From JBNJEA01 sp051745395 (GTDB lineage Bacteria; Desulfobacterota; Desulfobacteria; Desulfobacterales; Desulfosalsimonadaceae): a stretch of 14,916 nt of DNA. The notes beneath the pieces are model-generated. The model was not told the origin of the DNA, did no database searches, and saw nothing but the letters and a program-made list of their open reading frames with translations. Position 1 is the first letter of the stretch; each line of letters starts with the position of its first letter. The DNA is taken from positions 1 to 14,916 of the forward strand of contig JBNJEA010000076.1 of assembly GCA_051745395.1 (NCBI GenBank). Reading direction: 5' to 3'. A program made the position numbers and the translations under genes. Positions 1-6,346 of this stretch are shown here, in pieces.

Positions 1-92
1 GCCAGGGGGCGTATGACTACCTGATGAAACCCCTTGACATCGATGAACTGATCACCAAAATGGACCAGGCAGTAGGGAAAACAAAGGAGTAA
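1..92 (+). CDS. Response regulator receiver domain, C-terminal fragment
   Basis: The gene enters from the left edge and is read from base 3; only the last 29 residues are visible. They read GAYDYLMKPLDIDELITKMDQA and match the end of a CheY-like receiver: beta-5 with the conserved Lys-Pro pair, then helix 5. The protein stops 18 residues after that Lys-Pro, so it has no output domain after the receiver. Anything before the receiver lies outside the window. It sits upstream of a His-kinase-like protein and resembles the receiver at 3303-3746 in its DYLMKP stretch. It is probably a single-domain regulator passing phosphoryl groups within the same cluster. Confidence 0.8.
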   Translation, partial: QGAYDYLMKPLDIDELITKMDQAVGKTKE

Positions 93-100
93 GACAAGAA

Positions 101-170
101 GGTATGAGGTTTGAGGTGTAAGGTTTGAGGTGTAAGGTATGAGGTGTAAGGTATGAGGTTTGGGGTGTAA
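101..170 (+). repeat. Degenerate 7-bp tandem array, GGTGTAA type, ten copies
   Basis: Ten contiguous heptamers of the form GGT-N-T-R-R (GGTATGA, GGTTTGA, GGTGTAA and variants) start 8 bp after the upstream stop codon. The array lies opposite a longer array of the reverse complement at 214-325, so a transcript could fold into a long imperfect hairpin. Reading frames through it encode only repetitive low-complexity peptide and are not taken as genes. Confidence 0.9.
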
Positions 171-213
171 GGCAAAAACCCCCAAACCCCACACCCAAGA
201 CCCAACAGCTTAC

Positions 214-325
214 TTGAACCCTATACCTTAAACCTTGAACCTTATACCTTGAACCATACACCTTGAACCTTATACCTTGAACCTTATACCTTACACCCCA
301 TACCTTACACCTTAAACCTTAAACG
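214..325 (+). repeat. Degenerate 7-bp tandem array, TTGAACC/TTACACC type, sixteen copies
   Basis: Sixteen contiguous heptamers (TTGAACC, TTATACC, TTACACC, TTAAACC and variants) are reverse complements of the 101-170 units. The last unit, TTAAACG, runs straight into the ribosome binding site of the next gene (GAGG at 325-328, start at 336). Any RNA structure formed by the two arrays would therefore sit against that translation start. The spacer 171-213 is C/A-rich with no other recognisable element. Confidence 0.9.
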
Positions 326-335
326 AGGCAAACCC

Positions 336-998
336 ATGGACCCATCCACCCACAAACCCGTGGCGTTTTTCGGGCGGATCGCCGCCAACATGACCCACGA
401 AGTCAAAAACATCCTGGCCATTATCCAGGAATCGGCCGGCTTGATGGAAGACATCACCGCCATTGCCCCGCTTTCGGAAGAGCGGTTCCAGGGCAAGTTC
501 AACAACGCCATGGACTCGATTAAAACCCAGCTCCAGCGCGGCATGGACCTGACCACCCGGTTTAACCGGTTTGCCCACCTGCCGGACTACCAGCAGGCCC
601 AACTCGATCTGGCCGAAGTGGTGCCGCAACTGCGCATTCTTGCGGAACGTTTCGCCCGGTTAAAACACATTGAACTGGCCGCAGCCGACCCATCCGAAAA
701 GGGCCTTTTCGTAACGACCAATCCGATCCGGCTCTACATGGTCCTGTTTTTCAGCGTGGAAAGCTGCTTGAACGTACTGCCGGCCAACAGCCGCATTACC
801 CTGACGCCTTTGAAACAAGAAGCCAAACCCGCCGTGGACATTCACTGTAGCGGCCAGGATCTGCCATCGCCGGCCGACTTTACCCGGCAATTGTCGCAAA
901 GTCCGCCGTGGGCCGAACTGCAGTTCGCACTCGAAGAAACCGGGGCGGCAATTGCCGGCAATGAACAAACCCCCGGTTTCCGGGTCATTTTCGGCTGA
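336..998 (+). CDS. Histidine-kinase-like protein with H-box but degenerate ATPase domain
   Basis: A 220-residue protein with start ATG preceded by GAGG at 7 bp. Residues 11-35 resemble the dimerisation/phosphoacceptor helix of histidine kinases, including FGRIAANMTHEVKNILAII with His21 in the H-box. The C-terminal half has the layout of an HATPase domain (residues about 120-220), but the motifs are eroded. The N-box Asn positions read FFSVESC, and no DxGxG or GxGxG glycine box is present. No membrane segment or sensor domain is seen. By analogy with the Caulobacter phosphotransferase ChpT, it may pass phosphate between receivers instead of using ATP; this is inference. It lies between a receiver gene and a sigma-54-driven group of receivers. 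An inactive kinase remnant is the alternative. Confidence 0.65.
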   Translation: MDPSTHKPVAFFGRIAANMTHEVKNILAIIQESAGLMEDITAIAPLSEERFQGKFNNAMDSIKTQLQRGMDLTTRFNRFAHLPDYQQAQLDLAEVVPQLRILAERFARLKHIELAAADPSEKGLFVTTNPIRLYMVLFFSVESCLNVLPANSRITLTPLKQEAKPAVDIHCSGQDLPSPADFTRQLSQSPPWAELQFALEETGAAIAGNEQTPGFRVIFG

Positions 999-1029
999 CC
1001 CCCAATCAATGCCTGCCGCGATTGTTTCA

Positions 1030-1073
1030 TTTTGACTCAAAAAGTTTCAGCTGTTTTGTATCAAAACGTTTCA
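1030..1073 (+). promoter_or_regulatory. Two 20-bp direct repeats, probable upstream activator sites
   Basis: TTTTGACTCAAAAAGTTTCA (1030-1049) and TTTTGTATCAAAACGTTTCA (1054-1073) match at 17 of 20 positions and are spaced 24 bp start to start. Each contains a dyad TTTTG-N3-CAAAA, and a further GTTTCA lies at 1024-1029. They end about 80 bp upstream of a sigma-54 promoter, a usual position for binding sites of a sigma-54 activator. The activator itself is not in the window. Confidence 0.6.
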
Positions 1074-1154
1074 TAACCACCCCCTTTCCCCGCCACCCTC
1101 GATACCCAAACTATAACCTCTTCTAATTGCAGCATTTCACCACACACCTTTCCT

Positions 1155-1170
1155 TGGCACATGTTTTGCT
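1155..1170 (+). promoter_or_regulatory. Sigma-54 (RpoN) promoter, -24/-12 element
   Basis: TGGCAC-ATGTT-TTGCT matches the sigma-54 consensus TGGCAC-N5-TTGCW, with GG at 1156-1157 and GC at 1168-1169 separated by 10 bp. Transcription would start near 1181, about 60 bp before the ATG at 1244. It is the only such match noticed in the intergenic regions. It implies activator-dependent expression of the downstream group, which may run to the terminator at 5502-5551. Confidence 0.8.
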
Positions 1171-1243
1171 TTCGTAAATTGGCAGCACAAACCATTTAAA
1201 CGAGTTTTAATCGATTTTCCAAACATCAAACCGGGAGGCCATT

Positions 1244-1579
1244 ATGAGAAACAACTTTCGACAAACCTTTGAAAACACGTTTGCAGCGACTGCATTTGCC
1301 GAAGCCGGCGAACACGGCACCGCCATAAAGATCGCGGGTGTGACCGATACGGCAAAAACGGCCATTGCCCGTTTCGTCCGGTTTGTGGAGTCCAACATGA
1401 CCGCGGTGGCCTTTGCGGAAGCCGACTGCCACGAAGTCGCCGGCCGGTGCGTGCCGACAGGCGAAAAACGGGTCCGGCGCGCTACCCGCCCCACCGGCGA
1501 TACCCTGGACAACTTCCTGGAAAACGTGGGCCTGAAAAACGTGCAGGTATGCTACGGACTGGCAACGGTTGAAGGCTGA
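1244..1579 (+). CDS. Small protein with two AFAEA motifs, unknown function
   Basis: A 111-residue protein starting at ATG with a clear ribosome binding site (GGGAGG, 1233-1238). It is the first gene after the sigma-54 promoter. The N-terminal part (residues 9-27, FENTFAATAFAEAGEHGTA) carries the FAEAGE motif, which recurs as a tail on the next two receivers. A weaker second copy is at residues 52-64 (MTAVAFAEADCHE). The rest is basic and ends in a short hydrophobic stretch (LKNVQVCYGLATVEG). There is no signal peptide, membrane helix or recognised enzyme motif. Because the motif is shared across three adjacent genes, it may be an adaptor or binding module for the same partner; this is inference. 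Confidence 0.75.
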   Translation: MRNNFRQTFENTFAATAFAEAGEHGTAIKIAGVTDTAKTAIARFVRFVESNMTAVAFAEADCHEVAGRCVPTGEKRVRRATRPTGDTLDNFLENVGLKNVQVCYGLATVEG

Positions 1580-1598
1580 CCGGCCGGTTTGTTTCAAC

Positions 1599-2123
1599 AT
1601 GAAGCTCACCCTTTTATTGATTGAAAACGAAACCTATTTCCAGCAAATTCTGGGAAACCGGTTTCAACGGGAAGGATTTACTCTGCTGTGCGCCCGTCGG
1701 CTCGCCGAGGCGAAAACCCTTGTGGCAAGAAAGAAAATCGATGTCGCCCTCCTCGACCTTTCCGCACTCAAGGGCGAAGGCCTGGGCATCCTCAAGGCGA
1801 TCAAGCAGAGCCGGCCTTTGATGGAGATCATTACGATCAATAATTCCGATCACTTTGGACTTTCTCTTGACGCGATGAAACTGGGGGCCTATGATGATTT
1901 TTTGATTCCCATCGATATCAACGCCTTGATGGATCGGATCAAGGCGGCGGGCAGCCAGAAAAAACAAAACGAACGGCAGCGTCGCTCTGTTTTCCAGGTT
2001 TATCAGGATGTCATGGCAGCCGCGGCATTTGCCGAAGCGGGAGAGGCCGAAACGGCGAAAACCATTGCCGAAAAAAAGTCCAAAAAACGGAAAACCAGAA
2101 AAGGAGACCAAAATGGCGGATAA
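1599..2123 (+). CDS. Atypical receiver-domain protein with FAEAGE tail
   Basis: A 174-residue protein. ATG at 1599 is chosen because the receiver fold begins at once (MKLTLLLIENE); a TTG at 1569 would add ten residues and overlap the preceding gene. Neither start has a good ribosome binding site. The fold is a CheY-like receiver with the phosphoacceptor Asp53 (ALLDLS) kept, but other key positions differ. The acidic pair reads ENE instead of DDE, the conserved Thr is Asn (TINNSD), and the beta-5 Lys is Ile (FLIPID). Phosphorylation is therefore likely absent or abnormal. After the domain come MAAAAFAEAGEAETAKTIAE (139-158) and a basic tail (KKSKKRKTRK). It overlaps the next gene by 11 bp, which suggests translational coupling and co-expression. 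Confidence 0.8.
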   Translation: MKLTLLLIENETYFQQILGNRFQREGFTLLCARRLAEAKTLVARKKIDVALLDLSALKGEGLGILKAIKQSRPLMEIITINNSDHFGLSLDAMKLGAYDDFLIPIDINALMDRIKAAGSQKKQNERQRRSVFQVYQDVMAAAAFAEAGEAETAKTIAEKKSKKRKTRKGDQNGG

Positions 2124-2586
2124 AAAAGACAACATCAAAATCCTTCTCGTGGATGATGAAAAAGAATTCGTCAGCACCCTGTCCGAACGGATCAAAATGC
2201 GCGAAATCGGCACCGATGTCGCTTTAGACGGCGAACAGGCGCTTGAATTGGTCGAAAATGAAGTGCCCGACGTCATGGTGTTGGATCTTCGCATGCCCGG
2301 CATCGACGGCATAGAGGTGCTGGAGCGGGTGAAAAAGAAATACCCGGATGTCCAGGTCATCATCCTAACCGGCCATGGATCGGAAAAAGACGAAGAAGAA
2401 GCCAGGCGCCTGGGCGCATACGAGTACCTGCAAAAACCGGTGGAAATCGACACCCTGGTCGACAAAATCCGGCGGGCCTACAAGGACCGCATTGAAAGCT
2501 CCTTTATGGCCGGCACCTTCGCCGAAGCCGGCGACTTTGAAACCGCCAAAAAATACATGGACAAGGACAAGAAAAAAAAGAAATAG
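2113..2586 (+). CDS. Single-domain response regulator with FAEAGD tail
   Basis: A 158-residue protein starting at ATG 2113 behind AAGGAGA (2101-2107). It is a complete receiver: acidic pair in LLVDDE (Asp14-Asp15), phosphoacceptor Asp58 (VLDLRMPGIDG), Thr86 (LTGHG) and Lys108 (YLQKP). All are canonical, so it should be phosphorylated by a histidine kinase or phosphotransferase. There is no DNA-binding or enzymatic output domain. A short extension carries MAGTFAEAGDFETAKKYMDK (132-151) and a lysine run at the C terminus. The same motif occurs in the two preceding genes. It is coupled to the degenerate receiver by an 11-bp overlap. The pair may work as an active and a decoy receiver; this is inference. 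Confidence 0.9.
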   Translation: MADKKDNIKILLVDDEKEFVSTLSERIKMREIGTDVALDGEQALELVENEVPDVMVLDLRMPGIDGIEVLERVKKKYPDVQVIILTGHGSEKDEEEARRLGAYEYLQKPVEIDTLVDKIRRAYKDRIESSFMAGTFAEAGDFETAKKYMDKDKKKKK

Positions 2587-2684
2587 ATCCGGATCATACC
2601 CGTTTGCGCCTTTTTAACAGCAAATTTGCGCTATAAAATATTCAGGGCGGCCGGGACCGGATCGAACGAGGAGAAAGACCGTAT

Positions 2685-3248
2685 ATGAAAAAAAAGACCG
2701 TGAAAGATATCATGGTGCCGCTTGAGGAATATGCAACCATTCACCAGGACGCCTCGCTTTTTGATGCGGTACTCGCCCTTGAAAAAGCCCAGAGCGAATA
2801 CTGCGAACCCGAAGCGCAGTACAAACACCGGGCCATTTTGGTCTATAACGATCGGAAAAAGGTGATCGGCAAACTCAGCCAACTCGACATCTTAAGAAGC
2901 CTGGAACCCAAATACCGGCATGCCGCCGACAACGACGGCCGGATAATGGCCAGCGGTTTCAGCCAGGAATTTCTCCGCTCCATGGTCAAGCAATTCGCAC
3001 TCTGGGACAAACCCCTCGTTGACATCTGCAAAAAAGCCACCAGCCGCAAGGCCAAAGACTGCATGTACGTGCCGGATCCCGGCGAATACGTAAATGCTGA
3101 CGACTCAATGGACATGGCCATGCATCAACTGGTCATCGGACAACATCAATCCCTGCTGGTAACCAACAATGGCGACATCGTGGGCATTTTGCGCCTCACC
3201 GACGTGTTCAAGGAAGTTGTCAATGCCATGAAGGCATGCAACCTTTGA
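2685..3248 (+). CDS. Tandem CBS-domain protein
   Basis: A 187-residue soluble protein with ATG preceded by GAGGAGAAAG. The N-terminal CBS domain spans about residues 5-75: TVKDIMVPLEEYATI, then a KKVIGKLSQLDILRSL closing strand and helix. The second spans about 115-182 and ends GDIVGILRLTDVFKEVV. CBS pairs bind adenosine nucleotides or related ligands and regulate attached or partner proteins. No catalytic domain is attached, so it is probably a stand-alone energy or ligand sensor. The insertion between the two CBS domains (about 76-115) has no obvious motif. It lies within the receiver cluster, 98 bp after the previous gene, and precedes the permease by two genes, so it could modulate transport. 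Partner and ligand cannot be read from the sequence. Confidence 0.85.
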   Translation: MKKKTVKDIMVPLEEYATIHQDASLFDAVLALEKAQSEYCEPEAQYKHRAILVYNDRKKVIGKLSQLDILRSLEPKYRHAADNDGRIMASGFSQEFLRSMVKQFALWDKPLVDICKKATSRKAKDCMYVPDPGEYVNADDSMDMAMHQLVIGQHQSLLVTNNGDIVGILRLTDVFKEVVNAMKACNL

Positions 3249-3302
3249 GAAAAAACCGGCGTGCCATTGTGTTGACCGCGCGCCTCCTTGAAGGAGAAGC
3301 AT

Positions 3303-3746
3303 ATGAAAACCAGAGTGTTGTTAGTAGATGACGAAGAACAGTTTATCGAACAACTATCCGAGCGCCTAAAGCTCCGGAATTATGACGTCACCGCATGCTA
3401 CAGCGGCGAAGAAGCAGTGGAAAAACTTTCGCATTACCTTTTTGATGTAGTGATCCTCGATGTCGCCATGCCCGGATTAGACGGCATCGAAGCGCTGCGC
3501 CGGATCAAATCCGTCCGCCCTTTGACCGAAGTCATCATGTTAACCGGCCATGCCACAGTGGAATCCGCAATCGAGGGGATGAAGCTCGGGGCATTTGATT
3601 ACCTGATGAAGCCCTCCGAAACCGAAGCGCTGACCCAAAAAATTGACAGCGCCAAACAACGCAAAACGGAACAGGAAGAACGGATCCGGACGGCCAAGGC
3701 CGAACGATATGCCACCTCTCCGTGGTCGGCCTTAGACGACAAATAA
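3303..3746 (+). CDS. Single-domain response regulator (CheY-like)
   Basis: A 147-residue protein starting at ATG 3303, seven bases after AAGGAG (3291-3296); an in-frame TTG at 3288 precedes this site and is unlikely. All receiver residues are present: Asp9-Asp10 (LLVDDEE), phosphoacceptor Asp53 (VILDVAMPGLDG), Thr81 (MLTGHA) and Lys103 (YLMKPS). After the domain there is only a charged, probably helical tail (KQRKTEQEERIRTAKAERYA) without the FAEAG motif of its neighbours. There is no output domain, so it must act by protein contact or as a phosphorelay intermediate. It lies 69 bp upstream of the SLC13 permease, with no terminator between, and is probably co-transcribed with it. Confidence 0.9.
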   Translation: MKTRVLLVDDEEQFIEQLSERLKLRNYDVTACYSGEEAVEKLSHYLFDVVILDVAMPGLDGIEALRRIKSVRPLTEVIMLTGHATVESAIEGMKLGAFDYLMKPSETEALTQKIDSAKQRKTEQEERIRTAKAERYATSPWSALDDK

Positions 3747-3815
3747 CGGCTCACTACCCCGGCAATTGCGGATCCCGGATAAACGGAAAGTGGAATCGGA
3801 ACACAGGAGTATAGA

Positions 3816-5456
3816 ATGAGTCATGATATTGAGGTATCCAGTGAAGGCGGCGGCCTTCTCGCAAATAAAACCTTCTGGTTGATCACAGGTATCGTGGTTT
3901 TTGCTTTAATTGCATTTGTTCTGCCCACACCGGAGAGCCTGATCGAGGTGGTCGATCAGCGCGGCGTGGCCCAGCAGATGATCCAATGGGAGCTGGCGGA
4001 AAACGTTGATGAGGCCGCCGACAAGGCCATGACCGTACTCGGCATTATCCCCATGGCCATTATCTTTTTTGCCACCGAAGCCATCCCCATCGGCCTGACC
4101 GGTATCCTCATGCCCTTTCTGGCCTATTTTCTCGGCCTTCTGCCCCGAAATATGATCGGCGAGACCTTTGCCGGCGACGCCCCCCTGTTTCTGCTGGGGG
4201 TGCTGGCCATGGGCGTTGCCGTGGTGGATGTGGGGCTGCACAAACGGCTGGCCTCCTGGATTCTGGGATGGACGAAGGGGTTTTACGGGCCCGTTTTCGT
4301 ACTTTGTGTCAGCATGTCGATTATCGGATCCTTTATATCGGCCCATGCCATGTGCGCTTTCATGACGCCGGTCATGATGGCCGTCTACTTCGGCGTCGTC
4401 TCGTCCAACAGTCCGGAAGGCCGGATCCAGCATGATCCCAACCTGGCGAAATTTTTGCTGTTTACCCTTTGTTTCGCGTTAAACGTCGGCGGGGTGGGTT
4501 CGCCTGCCGCCGGCGGCCGAAACGTCATCATGATGGGCTTCTGGGCGGGCTACGATGTGCCCATGGACTTTTTCACCTGGATGAAATACGGCTTTCCCCT
4601 GGTGCCGGTGCTCGGCCTGGTCGTCGCCGTCTACATGCTGCTGCTTTTCTCCCGCAAGGTCAAATACAAGGACCTGACCCCCGGCCTTGCCGCCATCAAG
4701 GAAGAAACCCGGCGGATGGGGAAGATGAAGTATTCCGAATATGTCACCTTCGGCATGCTCATTGCCATTTTGCTGCTCTGGATTTTCGCCAGCAGCTCGC
4801 TGGGCCTGGGCGGCCCGGCCCTGCTGGCGCTTTTGATTCCCGTTATTTTCCGGACCACCAGCTGGCAGAAAATTCTGGGCGGCATCTCCTGGGATGCCTG
4901 GTTTATGTACTGCGGCGCACTGACTCTGGGGGCCCTGCTGAAGGAAAGCGGTGCGGCCATGTGGCTGGCCCAGAGCGTGATGGAAATTTTGAGCTATGCC
5001 GGCATGAGCCAGGGTTTCGGCCTCTGGGTGGGCCTTTCCACCTTTTCCGGGCTGATGACCAACTTCATGTCCGATGCGGGCACCACGGCGCTGCTCGGCC
5101 CGATCGTCATTCCCATGGGCATTATGTCCGGCGTGGCCGCCGAACCCTGGGCTTCGGGTATTGCCGTGGCCTTTGCCACCTCGTTTGCCCATTTTTTGAT
5201 CGTCGGCACCCCGAACAACGCCATCGTTTACGGACTGGGAACCTACCCGGATACCGGCGAACGGGCGATTGCCCCCATCGATTTCGTCAAGTACGGATTT
5301 CTGCTCTGGATCATTTGCCTGGTCATTGTCTGGTTCCTCGGGTTCATGTTATTGTTTAATATCGTCGGGTTTCCGGATCACATCCTGGAAACTGCCCGCC
5401 AGGTCCTGGAAAGCGGCTCCGCCGACCTGGGCGGCGCCATGGACGCAGCCCACTGA
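3816..5456 (+). CDS. SLC13/DASS-family anion permease (possible sulfate uptake)
   Basis: A 546-residue polytopic inner-membrane protein with ATG preceded by AGGAG. A dozen or so hydrophobic segments are visible, starting with residues about 18-37 (FWLITGIVVFALIAFVLP). A soluble insert (about 40-75) precedes the conserved ATEAIPIGLTGILMP block. The two inverted-repeat halves contain the family's binding-loop regions: SAH at 175-177 (SAHAMCAFMTP), and SDAGTTALLGP from 419. Both replace the SNT signature seen in well-studied dicarboxylate members. GGVGSPAAGGRN and VGTPNNAIVYG match the following loops. The family co-transports Na+ with dicarboxylates or sulfate. Sulfate is the likely cargo if the host is a sulfate reducer, but the sequence does not prove it. 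It is the last gene before a strong terminator. Confidence 0.85.
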   Translation: MSHDIEVSSEGGGLLANKTFWLITGIVVFALIAFVLPTPESLIEVVDQRGVAQQMIQWELAENVDEAADKAMTVLGIIPMAIIFFATEAIPIGLTGILMPFLAYFLGLLPRNMIGETFAGDAPLFLLGVLAMGVAVVDVGLHKRLASWILGWTKGFYGPVFVLCVSMSIIGSFISAHAMCAFMTPVMMAVYFGVVSSNSPEGRIQHDPNLAKFLLFTLCFALNVGGVGSPAAGGRNVIMMGFWAGYDVPMDFFTWMKYGFPLVPVLGLVVAVYMLLLFSRKVKYKDLTPGLAAIKEETRRMGKMKYSEYVTFGMLIAILLLWIFASSSLGLGGPALLALLIPVIFRTTSWQKILGGISWDAWFMYCGALTLGALLKESGAAMWLAQSVMEILSYAGMSQGFGLWVGLSTFSGLMTNFMSDAGTTALLGPIVIPMGIMSGVAAEPWASGIAVAFATSFAHFLIVGTPNNAIVYGLGTYPDTGERAIAPIDFVKYGFLLWIICLVIVWFLGFMLLFNIVGFPDHILETARQVLESGSADLGGAMDAAH

Positions 5457-5501
5457 CCCCCGGGCGGACTATATAACCCGTATTAATAATTATCCGCCGC
5501 C

Positions 5502-5551
5502 CCGTTTGCTCCCGGTGTTGCCATACACGCCGGGGGCAAACGGTTTTTTTT
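5502..5551 (+). terminator. Strong rho-independent terminator
   Basis: A 17-bp stem (5502-5518 with 5527-5543, outer part CCGTTTGC/GCAAACGG, two G-T pairs) closes an 8-base loop and is followed by eight T (5544-5551). It lies 45 bp after the permease stop codon and marks the end of the receiver/CBS/permease transcript. Confidence 0.93.
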
Positions 5552-5583
5552 GACCTCTACCTTACCGCTTGCCCGTTTTTGCC

Positions 5584-6021
5584 ATGAACGAACCGACCCA
5601 AAAAACCCGAAAACCCCTATGGGTCTGGGCTATTTCCGTATTTTATTTCTGCGTCGGGGCAATGACTTTGCTGACTTTCGTCCATCTCCACATTGTGCGG
5701 GACCCGGGCCCGTTTTCCCCCGAACAGCTTGCGGCCTTCCGGGCCCAGATCCGTGCATGGTCGCTTTTCGGCCTGTTGCCCGCGCTCAATATCGCCGCTG
5801 CCGTGACCCTGTTTAAAATGCGCGCAACGGCCTTTTACCTGTTTACTGCCTTAATCGTGGCCAGAATATGCAACGACACCATCCTGCTGCTGTTTTTTAA
5901 ACAGCTCGCCCAATTCGACAGCAGCGGCGAAAAGTTGACCGGTCTGATTATCGGCTACGGCATTACCGCAGCTGTCTGTTTTTATACCTACCAGTTAAAG
6001 CAAACGGGTCGGCTGAGATAA
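5584..6021 (+). CDS. Small four-helix membrane protein, unknown
   Basis: A 145-residue protein; ATG at 5584 is preferred over an in-frame TTG at 5569 that adds five residues. No strong ribosome binding site is visible. Four hydrophobic segments are seen: about residues 11-35 (WVWAISVFYFCVGAMTLLTF), 55-78 (SLFGLLPALNIAAAVTLF), 82-106 (AFYLFTALIVARICNDTILL) and 118-137 (GLIIGYGITAAVCFYTY). The tail is basic and probably cytoplasmic. I do not recognise the family. It follows the terminator at 5502-5551 and is separated from the phosphatase gene by a 300-bp structured gap, so it is probably a separate transcript. Confidence 0.65.
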   Translation: MNEPTQKTRKPLWVWAISVFYFCVGAMTLLTFVHLHIVRDPGPFSPEQLAAFRAQIRAWSLFGLLPALNIAAAVTLFKMRATAFYLFTALIVARICNDTILLLFFKQLAQFDSSGEKLTGLIIGYGITAAVCFYTYQLKQTGRLR

Positions 6022-6100
6022 CGTCCTGCACCTTTTCCTCCCAATTCCGGGTTGAATAATTTTGCGGACTTTGCCAGTATAGTTTTGATGCAGCAATGAT

Positions 6101-6307
6101 TGCCACCTAAATTGAGCGTTTCAGATTTTTAAAAACCTTATTTTGTAAAGGATTATAGCAATTTATATTTAAAAATCTGAAACCCTCCGGGATTTCCAAT
6201 TTTGCCGCATCTACTGCGTCAGATGCAGCCTCGCATAGCCCACTATAGCTCGTCTGCATCTTCCTTGTATCTGCGGCAAACTTGAAAATCGCTCAATTTA
6301 GGTGCCA
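6101..6307. repeat. Long palindromic element, possible three-way junction or MITE-like repeat
   Basis: This fills most of the 325-bp gap before the phosphatase gene. Outer arms CACCTAAATTGAGCG (6104-6118) and its exact complement (6290-6304) enclose two further inverted repeats. One is TTTCAGATTTTTAAA (6119-6133) with its exact complement (6168-6182). The other is an imperfect hairpin with arms at 6191-6209 and 6272-6290 (17 of 19 paired) plus inner GATGCAG/CTGCATC pairing. The arms abut each other, so the whole could fold as a three-way junction. No transposase and no clear target duplication is seen. It could be a non-autonomous mobile element or a structured leader. Confidence 0.8.
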
Positions 6308-6346
6308 GTTTCAAGCCCCGGGCGGTACACAGGAGAGAGTCAACGG

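Noticed and set aside
17..261. Minus-strand frames encoding repetitive peptides (LTPHTLHLKPYTSNL type)
   Set aside because: They are translations of the 7-bp repeat arrays, where 21 bp gives a 7-residue repeat. They overlap the tail of a real receiver gene and have no supported start.
101..325. CRISPR array
   Set aside because: Units are 7 bp and contiguous, with no unique spacers and no cas genes.
2614..2639. Sigma-70 promoter TTAACA...TATAAA before the CBS gene
   Set aside because: The spacing between the two hexamers is only about 12-14 bp, too short for a normal sigma-70 promoter.
4469..5359. 296-codon + strand frame inside the SLC13 gene
   Set aside because: It is an out-of-frame shadow rich in Arg, His and Gly, with no motif; the SLC13 frame explains the region.
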